NCBI GenBank assembly: GCA_020632575.1
Contig: JACKFH010000056.1
Span: forward strand, 1 to 16,448
Reading direction: 5' to 3'
Source: Candidatus Omnitrophota bacterium
GTDB taxonomy: Bacteria; Hinthialibacterota; Hinthialibacteria; OLB16
DNA length: 16,448 bases
Shown here: piece by piece, positions 1 through 7,220 of the stretch
Position numbering within the stretch: the stretch's first letter is position 1
How the letters are laid out: the number at the start of each line of letters is the position of its first letter
The notes under the pieces: model-generated
Databases searched by the model: none
Told to the model about the DNA's origin: nothing
Seen by the model: only the letters and a program-made list of their open reading frames with translations
Program-made: the position numbers and the translations under genes

Positions 1-1868
1 ATCTCCAATTCCCGTTGGTTCTCGCCGAAGTGATAGAGTTCGGCTGAAAACCGATCATCTCTCGCCTCGTTTACCAACGCCGCGAAATCTCTTGGCTCCG
101 TGAGCCATCTCACCGCGTTCATCGGGAAATAACCGACATCGCCGGGATCACCAGTCAGAGTGGAATAAAGAAGACTCGGATTAGGTGTTTTAATATTGGG
201 GTCGGCGTCTGGATGAATGCCGTTGCTTCCAAAGACCGCCGGAAAGCGGAGGACTCGGTCGGTGTAACGGACCTCCGAGGTGTAGCCAGGATAATTTGTT
301 CGAAACGCCTCGGCGGTTTCGGCCAATTCTTTTTCAAGAGGTTTGAGATCGCCGCCCAGTCGATATTGGACATACGCTCCACCGTCTCTTTCGATAAGTT
401 CGTCGAAGTCATCCTCGCCTGTGAGGAAGTGAAATTTCGCTCCGACACTGGAGAGGCTTCGAAGTTTGGCCGAACACCATTCGGCGGAACCCGGTTCCGC
501 GTTCCCGTTCCCATCTCCGTACTCCAGTCGAATTCTCGCCATCGATTTCAAAGGCTCCAAGTATTTTTCATCCCCGGTCATGTGATAGGTGAGCAGGAGA
601 GATTCGGTCATCATCGACATGGCGCTTGGCCAGACATAGAGCGGGTCGGCGCTATGGTTATGAGGATCCCACCAAGGGCCTTCGATTCCTCCGACTTGGC
701 CATCCGGCCAATGAATGGCGCTGGGGATGATTCCCTTCGGCTTTCCTTTTTCCTCGCGGGCGGTGATGTCGACCCAGGTGTTCATCCATTTCGAGAAGAG
801 TTCGGCCAAGCGAGGATCTCCGGTTCGTTGCCAATAGAGCAATGCCGGTTGAACCGCCCTGGGATGGTAGACTGTGTCGCAGGCTTTACGGGGATCGTCG
901 GAGACCTCGTCGACACTGAAGTAAGTCGATTTGAATTGGAGAAACCCGCGCTCGTTGACGCCGGTCCAAAGGTTTTCGAAGAGGTCGGCAAGCCGTAGGG
1001 CCATTTTCGACCATTCAGGGTTGTCCGGTTCCAGATGCATCATCGGAGTGATGGCGTCGGCGGAGTCCTCGGCGGTGTGTTCGACATCGAAGACATGGTC
1101 GGTGTAGCCCCGTTTCATGTGCTCTTGTGACATGAGCGACCGAGTGAAAAAGGATTGAGCCTCGATCATCTTGGGATCCTCGAAAGCGATCAGCGCCGGC
1201 ACCCACCAGCGCCACATCTCGCAATCGTCCCCCCAACCGCCGCCGTACTCCCCATTCTCCTGGAGACGGTTATTGATCCACCAATGAATGATATCGGTTA
1301 GACGTTCCAAGGATTCCCTCTGCGCCACCGCCCAAGCCGGAGCATTTTCGGGGGCGGTGTATTCTTTCTCGGGTGGGAAGGGTTCGCCGAGGTACATCTT
1401 CGCGATCCTGTTATTTGGAAAGTGGTCGAGATATTTTTCGAACTCCTTCCGCGCAAGGTCATACCAAGCGCGGCGAACTTCGTATTCCTTGTTGATCCCG
1501 CCATACTCGAGGATGACCCAGACCCGCATTCTGCCGCGATAGAGATGAGTGAGCGGATAGAAGGGGGAATCTTCCGGAACGCCAAACGGATAGTCCTGTT
1601 CTTTAAGCACAGTGGGTCCGAAGTAATCGAGTCGGGGATTGCGTTCATACTTATCGATGGCCGCGATGAGGGCGTCGAGGTCGGGGACCAAATTATGGGG
1701 AAGGTCGTCCGATTGCCGAAGTGATTTCAGAATCTCGAGGCGCTCCTTGTCGGAATCCTCGTTTCCCGCTTTTTGAATCCAGGAATCGAGGGTCTCGCTG
1801 TGGGAGCACTGAATTGCGGCAAAAGAAATCAGGGAAAACAGAAATGCTTGGAACAAAGGCCTGATCAT
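1..1868 (-). CDS. large exported protein of unknown family, 3' end cut by window
   Basis: The frame is open from an ATG at 1868 to the window edge, giving 622 codons with no stop, so the C-terminus is missing. The start is preceded by TAGGGG with a 9-nt gap, and this site overlaps the stop codon of the antitoxin gene 12 nt upstream. Residues 1-21 form a signal peptide (basic MIRP, then a Phe/Leu/Ile core). The Cys that follows is preceded by Gln, which does not fit a lipobox, so signal peptidase I export is more likely. The body is rich in Trp, Tyr and acidic residues. It has a GGGWGDDCEMWRWW stretch near residue 210 and WWDPHNHSADP near residue 400, followed by helical segments. This resembles (alpha/alpha)-barrel sugar-active proteins in style, but I cannot assign a family or catalytic residues. 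The coding frame is secure; the function is unknown. Confidence 0.85.
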   Translation of the reverse strand, partial: MIRPLFQAFLFSLISFAAIQCSHSETLDSWIQKAGNEDSDKERLEILKSLRQSDDLPHNLVPDLDALIAAIDKYERNPRLDYFGPTVLKEQDYPFGVPEDSPFYPLTHLYRGRMRVWVILEYGGINKEYEVRRAWYDLARKEFEKYLDHFPNNRIAKMYLGEPFPPEKEYTAPENAPAWAVAQRESLERLTDIIHWWINNRLQENGEYGGGWGDDCEMWRWWVPALIAFEDPKMIEAQSFFTRSLMSQEHMKRGYTDHVFDVEHTAEDSADAITPMMHLEPDNPEWSKMALRLADLFENLWTGVNERGFLQFKSTYFSVDEVSDDPRKACDTVYHPRAVQPALLYWQRTGDPRLAELFSKWMNTWVDITAREEKGKPKGIIPSAIHWPDGQVGGIEGPWWDPHNHSADPLYVWPSAMSMMTESLLLTYHMTGDEKYLEPLKSMARIRLEYGDGNGNAEPGSAEWCSAKLRSLSSVGAKFHFLTGEDDFDELIERDGGAYVQYRLGGDLKPLEKELAETAEAFRTNYPGYTSEVRYTDRVLRFPAVFGSNGIHPDADPNIKTPNPSLLYSTLTGDPGDVGYFPMNAVRWLTEPRDFAALVNEARDDRFSAELYHFGENQRELE

Positions 1869-1880
1869 TTCAAAGCGCCC

Positions 1881-2222
1881 CTAGACTCCCGCTTTCGGGG
1901 TTGAGTCAGAATTGCCGATTTCGGAGAAGTTACTGATTCTAATCGCGCCTTCCGGAAAGCGGGCAATAACCTCCAATTGACCGCCCATCGCTTCAATGTG
2001 GCTACGCAAAGTCGATAGATACATGTCGGTGCGTTTTTCTATCTTGGCGATGGAGGGCTGTTGAACATGGAGGATCTCCGCCAACATCTTCTGCGACAGC
2101 CCGCGAGCTTGACGGAGCTCATGGAGAGGCATTTCGGCAAGCATGGCTCGAGCTTTGGCCTCAGCCCGTGCCTGAGATTCGGGGGACATCCGCGAGCGCA
2201 ACTCGGAATATTTCTTAGTCAT
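1881..2222 (-). CDS. higA: HigA-type antitoxin, XRE/HTH family
   Basis: A 113-residue protein with a Cro/C1-type helix-turn-helix at about residues 33-90. It shows LRQARGLSQKMLAEILHVQQ followed by PSIAKIEKRTDMYLSTLRSHI, the usual order of recognition helix and dimer-side helices. The N-terminal 30 residues are Ala/Glu-rich and helical, and the C-terminal tail after residue 90 is likely disordered. The ATG at 2222 overlaps the toxin stop by 8 nt (ATGACTAA), and an AAGGAAG site lies within the toxin's 3' end, so translation is probably coupled. By family knowledge it neutralises the upstream RelE-like toxin and represses its own promoter. The toxin-first order is the HigBA arrangement. I am confident of the pair; the exact subfamily name is an inference. 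Confidence 0.9.
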   Translation of the reverse strand: MTKKYSELRSRMSPESQARAEAKARAMLAEMPLHELRQARGLSQKMLAEILHVQQPSIAKIEKRTDMYLSTLRSHIEAMGGQLEVIARFPEGAIRISNFSEIGNSDSTPKAGV

Positions 2223-2580
2223 CGATTAGATCTTCCTTTCGAAGTTGATCCAAATGTTCGTCATAAAGACGGTCGGCGATTGGAACGAATGTGTCGTACC
2301 ACCGGTCTTGCCCCGTCTTGTCGCCGCCGATGAGTAAGATGGCGGACCGTCGAGGATCGAAAGCGTACAAAGTCCGGAAGGGTCGACCTTCGTGTTGCGT
2401 ACGTAGCTCACGCATGTGGTCATGCTTTGATCCATTGATTTTACTGCTGTATGGAAAACCCAGTTGTGGACCTGCTGTCTCCAGAAGACGGACAGAAGCA
2501 TCAACCGATTCCTGTTCCTCTTCAGTCAGTCCATCCCACCACTCTCCAAACTCGTCCGTGTACTCGACCTCCCAACTCAT
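2215..2580 (-). CDS. higB: HigB-type toxin, RelE/ParE superfamily (Gp49-like)
   Basis: A 121-residue protein of the phage-derived Gp49-like/HigB family, a branch of RelE-type mRNA interferases. The N-terminus SWEVEYTDEFGEWWDGLTEE, the central MRELRTQHEGRPFRTLYAFD with RSAILLIGGDKTG, and the acidic/basic C-terminal helix are the usual family blocks. The conserved Arg and Lys residues (RELR, PFRTLY, GGDKTG) are intact, so the toxin looks functional. Family members cleave ribosome-bound mRNA. The family N-terminus fixes the ATG at 2580, yet no Shine-Dalgarno sequence precedes it (GTTCCC), and the predicted transcription start falls on or next to the ATG. It is followed by the antitoxin in an 8-nt overlap. 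Confidence 0.92.
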   Translation of the reverse strand: MSWEVEYTDEFGEWWDGLTEEEQESVDASVRLLETAGPQLGFPYSSKINGSKHDHMRELRTQHEGRPFRTLYAFDPRRSAILLIGGDKTGQDRWYDTFVPIADRLYDEHLDQLRKEDLIDD

Positions 2581-2586
2581 GGGAAC

Positions 2587-2615
2587 AATATAACTTAAAA
2601 GGAATATTCCTTCAA
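2587..2615 (-). promoter_or_regulatory. higBA promoter
   Basis: On the minus strand TTGAAG (2615-2610) and TATATT (2592-2587) are separated by exactly 17 nt, a good sigma-70-like promoter. The -10 element ends 6 nt before the toxin ATG, so the expected start of transcription is at or within a base or two of the ATG. This gives a leaderless message. Confidence 0.65.
2599..2612. promoter_or_regulatory. palindromic operator candidate for HigA
   Basis: AAGGAATATTCCTT is a perfect 14-bp palindrome. It covers the last three bases of the -35 hexamer and the first half of the promoter spacer. A partial half-site (AAGGGAAT) follows at 2614-2621. Xre-family antitoxins commonly repress from palindromes placed like this, so HigA is the obvious candidate binder. 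Binding itself is inference. Confidence 0.6.
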
Positions 2616-2645
2616 GGGAATGTTTTGCCCACCGTAACCAGTTTC

Positions 2646-2673
2646 AAAAAAGGAGGAGTCGGCAGTCTCTCCT
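2646..2673 (-). terminator. intrinsic terminator after the BadF-type kinase
   Basis: On the minus strand AGGAG (2673-2669) and CTCCT (2658-2654) can form a 5-bp stem with a 10-nt loop, starting inside the kinase stop codon and followed by CC and six T residues (2651-2646). The stem is short, so efficiency is uncertain. The placement fits the end of the long minus-strand operon before the separate higBA promoter. Confidence 0.5.
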
Positions 2674-3604
2674 AACCCACCCTCCCCTCCAAAAACTGTC
2701 TCCCCAACTCCCATCCCCCCCAATACGATTCACGGTGAAGGACACGAACTGGGTGGGTGGTCACTGTCGCCTCGATCTTTTCCCGGAGGCGTTCGAAATA
2801 GAATTTCCCTTCTTCGATCAAACCGCCGGTCAAAAAGATTTCGGTTCCGGGAGGCATATTCGCTTTTTCGGTCAGTCCGAAAAGGCTCTTGCAGACTTGG
2901 TCGATTTGGTTGTCCACGATTTCAAGGGAGACCGAATCGCCCTTCGATGCTTCCCGAAGGACGGTGGGAGCATAACGCGCCCACACCGCTGGGTCGAAAG
3001 TGGTGGCATAAAGGAATTTGAGGAACTCAGGGACCTCGGTGACACCGGCCATCTCACAAAATTTTTGAGTGAGCGAGGTCTCGGGACTGACTCGGTCGTA
3101 CGAGCGAAAGACCGCGGTGAATCCCTCTTTGGCCAACTCGAAACCGGAGCCGACATCGCCGAGCAAACCGCCCCAACCGCAGGTTCGATAAATCTCACGG
3201 TCAGCCCCCCGAGCAAAGAAGGCGCTGCCCGTCCCGAATAGCCCGATGGCCACCGGATCGTTCGGGTTCGCGGCTCGCAATGCCTGCCGAGCGTCCGATT
3301 CGACGATGGCCTTGAAGGGGAAACCGGCTTCGAAAAAGTGCTGAAGGAAGTCCGCCTGATCCTCTTTACGATCGAGACCCGCCAAGCCCATCACCGCCAC
3401 CGAAAAAGCGGAGGGCTTTATCCCGGTCTTATCGAAGAGTTTCTTGCAGGCTTTGACAACGCGGTCGGCGGTCGGCCCCCAATCGGCGAGGACAGCGGGA
3501 ATGCCGCTTTCCCTTTCCCAACCGTGTTCCGCTCCTTCACGGTCGAGGGCGAAGACTCGCAAGTAAGAGCGACCGCCATCAACCACCAGAATCAAGTCTT
3601 TCAT
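2672..3604 (-). CDS. BadF/BadG/BcrA/BcrD-family ATPase, N-acetylglucosamine-kinase-like
   Basis: A 310-residue member of the ASKHA (actin/hexokinase/Hsp70) ATPase fold. Phosphate-1 loop: LVVDGGRSYLRVFALD at residues 5-20. Phosphate-2 loop: GLFGTGSAFFARG near residue 125. A GWGGLLGDVGSGFELAKEG block near residue 145 matches the GW..LLGDEGSG motif of GlcNAc kinases. Adenosine motif: IFLTGGLIEEGKFYFE near residue 260. The length fits bacterial and eukaryotic GlcNAc kinases. Two oddities: the usual DGGGTKT is DGGRSYL, and the GDEGSG Glu is Val, so substrate range or activity may differ. The ATG follows GGAGGAG by 7 nt and overlaps the upstream stop in ATGA. An amino-sugar kinase, perhaps for cell-wall sugar recycling, is the best guess; the exact substrate is not shown. 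Confidence 0.82.
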   Translation of the reverse strand: MKDLILVVDGGRSYLRVFALDREGAEHGWERESGIPAVLADWGPTADRVVKACKKLFDKTGIKPSAFSVAVMGLAGLDRKEDQADFLQHFFEAGFPFKAIVESDARQALRAANPNDPVAIGLFGTGSAFFARGADREIYRTCGWGGLLGDVGSGFELAKEGFTAVFRSYDRVSPETSLTQKFCEMAGVTEVPEFLKFLYATTFDPAVWARYAPTVLREASKGDSVSLEIVDNQIDQVCKSLFGLTEKANMPPGTEIFLTGGLIEEGKFYFERLREKIEATVTTHPVRVLHRESYWGGWELGRQFLEGRVG

Positions 3605-3882
3605 CGAGTGCGCTCCTCCGGATTCTCAAGGTTGGCGATCTGATTCTCCAGGGCGCGGTTCTTCTCTTTCCAATCCCCCAACTCGTTTTCGAGGTCATTT
3701 CGGAGTTGGGTTCGTTCGTCGGCAAGCCGCTCTTGGTATCGAGTCAGCGACTCTTCTCCCTCGGAGGAGAACCCGAGGGGGAGGACTTGCCTCGCGACAG
3801 CCAGAACGAAGACGATGCAGGAAAACCCGATCAGGAAAAAGAAGAGTCCAGAATGTCGGGAATCGGGCGATGACCTGCTCAT
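3601..3882 (-). CDS. small single-pass membrane protein with coiled coil
   Basis: A 93-residue protein with a polar N-terminus (1-11), one hydrophobic segment at residues 12-32 (LFFFLIGFSCIVFVLAVA), then a highly charged helical region from about 45 to 90 with heptad-like Leu/Asn/Ile spacing, ending NRALENQIANLENPE. The layout resembles FtsB/DivIC-type proteins (short cytoplasmic tail, one helix, extracytoplasmic coiled coil), but I see no diagnostic motif and do not name it. GGGAG lies just before the ATG. Both ends overlap the neighbouring genes by ATGA (3879-3882 and 3601-3604), so it is probably translated in fixed proportion to the lipoprotein and the kinase. Confidence 0.8.
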   Translation of the reverse strand: MSRSSPDSRHSGLFFFLIGFSCIVFVLAVARQVLPLGFSSEGEESLTRYQERLADERTQLRNDLENELGDWKEKNRALENQIANLENPEERTR

Positions 3883-4361
3883 GGAACTCCCACATTCCTT
3901 TCCTCGGGGACCAGGTCGAAGGAAAACTCCCGGGTGTCGGTGATGGTGAAAGGGAGGATGTCCACAAACAGGTCGATGGGGGGATACTCATACCACCTCG
4001 GTTCGATGAACACGATCTGTTTGGCGGGAAGATACCCCTCCTTGTTGCAGTAGAGTTGGTACCCGGCTCCGATGGTTTTGAATTCATATTCGATCGGCGT
4101 CGTTTGAAACTCTTTTCTCCTGTCCTCGAACGCTTGCTCCTCGGCGTTCAAGGCGCTGCCTCTCGATTTCTTCGAATCGATCCGACGCGCCATCCTGAGA
4201 TTAGTGTCCTCGTATCGGATCGGCTTCCCCTCCACAAAGACCTCCGCGCCGGAGGGGATCGAGGAGATCTGCATGAGATTGCGACGGCACCCCAGCGTCA
4301 TCAGACAGACGCACAGAAGCAACGTCGCGAGAAAGGTTCGTGGTGCACGGCAGTGGTTCAT
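3879..4361 (-). CDS. PEGA-like lipoprotein
   Basis: A 160-residue predicted lipoprotein. A basic N-terminus and hydrophobic core lead to the lipobox LMTLGC with the acylated Cys near residue 24. Next comes LMQISSIPSGAEVFVEGKPI, a PEGA-type beta-strand repeat (the SxPxGAxVxVxG pattern), a charged linker (residues about 60-85), a second strand-rich part (YEFKTIGAGYQLYCNKEGYLP) and a hydrophobic PIDLFVDILPFTI segment. PEGA-like proteins are surface or periplasmic and are thought to bind protein or polysaccharide. The frame extends upstream to 4640, but that part overlaps the CobA-HemD gene, and the signal peptide sets the ATG at 4361. The ribosome site before it is weak; TTG immediately upstream is an alternative start. 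The gene lies 52 nt after cobA-hemD and overlaps the next gene by 4 nt. Confidence 0.82.
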   Translation of the reverse strand: MNHCRAPRTFLATLLLCVCLMTLGCRRNLMQISSIPSGAEVFVEGKPIRYEDTNLRMARRIDSKKSRGSALNAEEQAFEDRRKEFQTTPIEYEFKTIGAGYQLYCNKEGYLPAKQIVFIEPRWYEYPPIDLFVDILPFTITDTREFSFDLVPEERNVGVP

Positions 4362-4413
4362 CAAGTGGGAGTTTAGACCACAGTCTCTCGTTTGATCCAC
4401 CCGAGGGCTCTTT

Positions 4414-5928
4414 TCAGGTTCCGGGTTCGGACTGCGTTCTCCGGATGTAATCGGACAATCCCTCCAAATCGCTGACCTCGGACTCGCGGATGTCGCGAGC
4501 TCCGATCTCGGCGAGGGTCTGGCTGGTTTTGGGCCCGATGCTGTACATGGGCGTGGAGTTCGCCAAAACCTGGAACGCCTCACTGCCGATCCTGGCTCGA
4601 AAGCCTCGAACCGTGGACGAACTTGTGAAACAGATTCCATCGATGGAGAGTTCCGACAGGGGGATGTCCGGATGCCAGGGCTCCTCGATGGCGACAGTCC
4701 GATAAGCGGTCACTCGGTCGAAATCCCCACCCCCCGCTAGGATTGATTTCGCCAGGGTTTCCCTCGCGATCTTGGAACAAGGAAAAAGAAAACTTCTCCC
4801 TTCAACTTCACCTTCCGATTCCAGCTGGCGGAAGAGATCCTCCGCGGTGAAATTCTCTGGAACGAGGTCCGGGACGATTCCCCAATCCTCAAGCAGACGA
4901 GAAGTCGCCTGGCCAACTGCGGCAATTTTCACATTTCCAAACCGGCGGATATCCCACCCCAATTCCTGAAAGATCTCGCGCACCGCTCGAACAGCGTTCT
5001 TGCTGGTGAATAGAACCCAGTCGTAATCCTCCATGTGGGTCAGCTTCTTGATCAGATCAGTCGATTCCTCAACTGGATCGATCCGAATGGAGGGACACAG
5101 AAGGACCCCGGCGCCCCACTGCGAGAGTCGTGTTTGGAGCGGGTCATCGGCCTCGGCCGGATGGGTCAGCACGAACAACTTGTCGCGCAGTGGGAGGGAG
5201 TTCTGTACATGGGATCTCATGGTGGCCACCTCTCCCACTACAAGAACCGCCGGATACCCCGGCTGGAAGACCTCCGGGTTGTCTCGCAACTCGGCCAGTG
5301 TGGTTAGCGCGATCGACTGAGTCGGGTAGCTTGCTTCTCGAACGATCAGGGCTGGGGTGGCTTCAGGTCTTCCCGATTCGATCAGCCTCTCTCCGATATC
5401 GGGCAGGTGTTTTCCGATCATATAAAACACCAGGGTTCCGGCCCTCGCCATCTCTCCCCAATCTAGGTGAGAGTCCTCCCTCTCCGGGTCTTCATGACCG
5501 GTTACAAAAGTGACGGAGGATGCGATGTCTCGGTGAGTTAACGGGATTCCAGCGGCGGCGGCCGCGGCGATTCCGGCGGTGACGCCCGGAACCACCTCGA
5601 AAGGGATTCCCGCGTCTTGAAGGGCTTCGATCTCCTCTCCGACTCGTCCAAAGATACCGGGATCGCCCCCCTTGAGTCGAACAACCCTTTTCCCCTCGCG
5701 GGCTTTCGCGATCAGAATTTCTTGGATTTTTTCTTGGGGGACCTTTGCTTTTCCAGGATGCTTGCCGACATCGATTCGCTCCGCGCCTGCGGGAACTTCG
5801 TCAAGGAGTTGATAGGGAATGAGGCGGTCATGAACGACCGCCTCGCAAGTTCGCAATTTTTCGAGCGCTCGAACCGTAACCAGCCCCGGGTCTCCGGGGC
5901 CGGCTCCGATCAAACTCACGAATCCCAT
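4414..5928 (-). CDS. cobA-hemD: CobA-HemD fusion: uroporphyrinogen-III C-methyltransferase / uroporphyrinogen-III synthase
   Basis: A 504-residue two-domain enzyme. Residues 1-245 are a SUMT/CobA methyltransferase, which makes precorrin-2 from uroporphyrinogen III with two S-adenosylmethionine. It shows LIGAGPGDPGLVTVRALEKL, VVHDRLIP, GDPGIFGRVGEE, EVVPGVTAG and GIPLTHRDIASSVTFVTGHE. From about residue 255 a HemD domain follows, which closes hydroxymethylbilane to uroporphyrinogen III: DWVLFTSKNAVRAV, VGQATSRLLEDWGI, FTAEDLF, FLFPCSKIARETL, FTSSSTVRGF and YSIGPKTSQTL. The fused protein couples two consecutive steps toward siroheme/cobalamin. The frame reaches 5985, but those codons overlap citrate synthase. 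The ATG at 5928 has AGGGG upstream inside the citrate synthase 3' end and starts the family N-terminus MGFVSLIGAG. Gap to citrate synthase: 7 nt. No other heme gene is present in the window. Confidence 0.95.
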   Translation of the reverse strand: MGFVSLIGAGPGDPGLVTVRALEKLRTCEAVVHDRLIPYQLLDEVPAGAERIDVGKHPGKAKVPQEKIQEILIAKAREGKRVVRLKGGDPGIFGRVGEEIEALQDAGIPFEVVPGVTAGIAAAAAAGIPLTHRDIASSVTFVTGHEDPEREDSHLDWGEMARAGTLVFYMIGKHLPDIGERLIESGRPEATPALIVREASYPTQSIALTTLAELRDNPEVFQPGYPAVLVVGEVATMRSHVQNSLPLRDKLFVLTHPAEADDPLQTRLSQWGAGVLLCPSIRIDPVEESTDLIKKLTHMEDYDWVLFTSKNAVRAVREIFQELGWDIRRFGNVKIAAVGQATSRLLEDWGIVPDLVPENFTAEDLFRQLESEGEVEGRSFLFPCSKIARETLAKSILAGGGDFDRVTAYRTVAIEEPWHPDIPLSELSIDGICFTSSSTVRGFRARIGSEAFQVLANSTPMYSIGPKTSQTLAEIGARDIRESEVSDLEGLSDYIRRTQSEPGT

Positions 5929-5935
5929 TCGGGAG

Positions 5936-7186
5936 TTATCCCCTTTTGTCGATGGGGACATACTCCTCACGGGCCGGACCGACATAGATGCCGCGCGGAC
6001 GGAAGATCCGGTTCTTCTTCAGATACTCGAGAACACGAGCGGTCCAGCCGGCGACACGGCTCACCGCGAAAATGGGAGTGAACATTTCGGTCTCGATCTT
6101 CATGGCGGCGTAGACAATGCCGGAATAGAAATCCACATTCGGGAAGATTTTTTTCTCTTTCCCTAGTTCCGAGATCACCGCGCTCTCGAGTTTGACCGCG
6201 ATTTCATAGAGTGACTGGATCTTGGGGTCGCGTTTGGAGAGAAGCTCGGCCAGAGGGTGAAGCACACGCGCGCGCGGATCGTAGGCCTTGTAAACGCGGT
6301 GGCCGAAACCCATCACCTTCCGTTTCTGCTCGCGCGCTTTCTTGTACCACGCATCCACATTGTCCGGGGAGCCGATCTCCTCGAGAGTCTTGAGAACCGC
6401 TTCGTTGGCGCCGCCATGCAAGGGGCCCTTGAGGCTTCCGATGCCGGCCACGATCGAGCTATACATATCGGACAGGGAGGAATTGACCACCATGGAGGTG
6501 AAGGTGGAGGCGTTCATGCCATGGTCGGCGTGGAGGATCAGACAGACATCCATGACGCGGGCGTCTTCCTCGGTCGGCTCGTTGCCCGACATCATCCGGA
6601 CCAAGTCGGCGGCCAACGAAAGATCGGGATTGGCCTGAAGCGGTTTCTCGCCGTGCCGTGTGCGGGCGACAATCCCGGTGATCACCGGCAGCTTCGCGAT
6701 GAGTTTGATCGCCACCTCGGTTTCGGCCTCCACACTGGTGTCCTCGGAGGTCGGATCCAGCAATCCCAAAACCGAGACGGCAGAGCGCAGGTCGGACATG
6801 GGGTGGCCTTTGCCGAGCGGGAGAGCATTGACCGCGTCCCATTCCTCCTGGGTCAGCACACGATACTTGCCGAGCTTGGCTTTGAACTCGTCAAGTTCTT
6901 TCTGGGTCGGAAGCTTTCCGAAGATGAGGAGATAAGAGGTTTCCTCGAAGGTCGAGAACTCGGAGAGTTCGAAACAGTCCAAACCCCGGTAAATCAACCA
7001 TCCCTTCGAACCATTGACATAGCCGATGGTCGTTTCGCAGGCGACCGCCCCCTCCAGACCGAGACCCACTTTACAATCGACCGGCCAATCGACCGCGCTG
7101 GTTAGCGCGGGCTCCGGTTCGGAATCGGTCTCTTTTACGGCTCTTTCCTTTGCTGCTTTGATAAGTTCCTTAATTTGATCGGTCAT
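5936..7186 (-). CDS. gltA: citrate synthase
   Basis: A 416-residue citrate synthase, condensing oxaloacetate and acetyl-CoA. The family blocks are WLIYRGLDCFELSEFSTFEE near residue 80, CLILHADHGMNASTFT near 213 (first active-site His), LKGPLHGGANEAVL near 253 (second His), VMGFGHRVYKAYDPRA near 290 and FPNVDFYSGIVY near 349 (catalytic Asp). All three catalytic residues are present. An N-terminal extension of about 40 residues before the usual start of homology is charged and probably flexible. The frame opens at 7252, but the ATG at 7186 is preceded by GGGAGGG with good spacing, while the longer form would overlap asd. It lies 34 nt after asd. A 2-methylcitrate synthase role cannot be excluded from sequence alone, but no prp genes are nearby. 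Confidence 0.95.
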   Translation of the reverse strand: MTDQIKELIKAAKERAVKETDSEPEPALTSAVDWPVDCKVGLGLEGAVACETTIGYVNGSKGWLIYRGLDCFELSEFSTFEETSYLLIFGKLPTQKELDEFKAKLGKYRVLTQEEWDAVNALPLGKGHPMSDLRSAVSVLGLLDPTSEDTSVEAETEVAIKLIAKLPVITGIVARTRHGEKPLQANPDLSLAADLVRMMSGNEPTEEDARVMDVCLILHADHGMNASTFTSMVVNSSLSDMYSSIVAGIGSLKGPLHGGANEAVLKTLEEIGSPDNVDAWYKKAREQKRKVMGFGHRVYKAYDPRARVLHPLAELLSKRDPKIQSLYEIAVKLESAVISELGKEKKIFPNVDFYSGIVYAAMKIETEMFTPIFAVSRVAGWTARVLEYLKKNRIFRPRGIYVGPAREEYVPIDKRG

Positions 7187-7220
7187 CGCTTGACCCTCCC
7201 ACTCACTGATAAAATGGCAT

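Noticed and set aside
213..998. 261-codon open frame on the plus strand
   Set aside because: It is antisense to the exported-protein gene, whose frame has a signal peptide, ribosome site and natural composition over 620 codons.
6257..7105. 282-codon plus-strand open frame
   Set aside because: It is the antisense of citrate synthase, a securely identified gene; long antisense frames are usual at this GC content.
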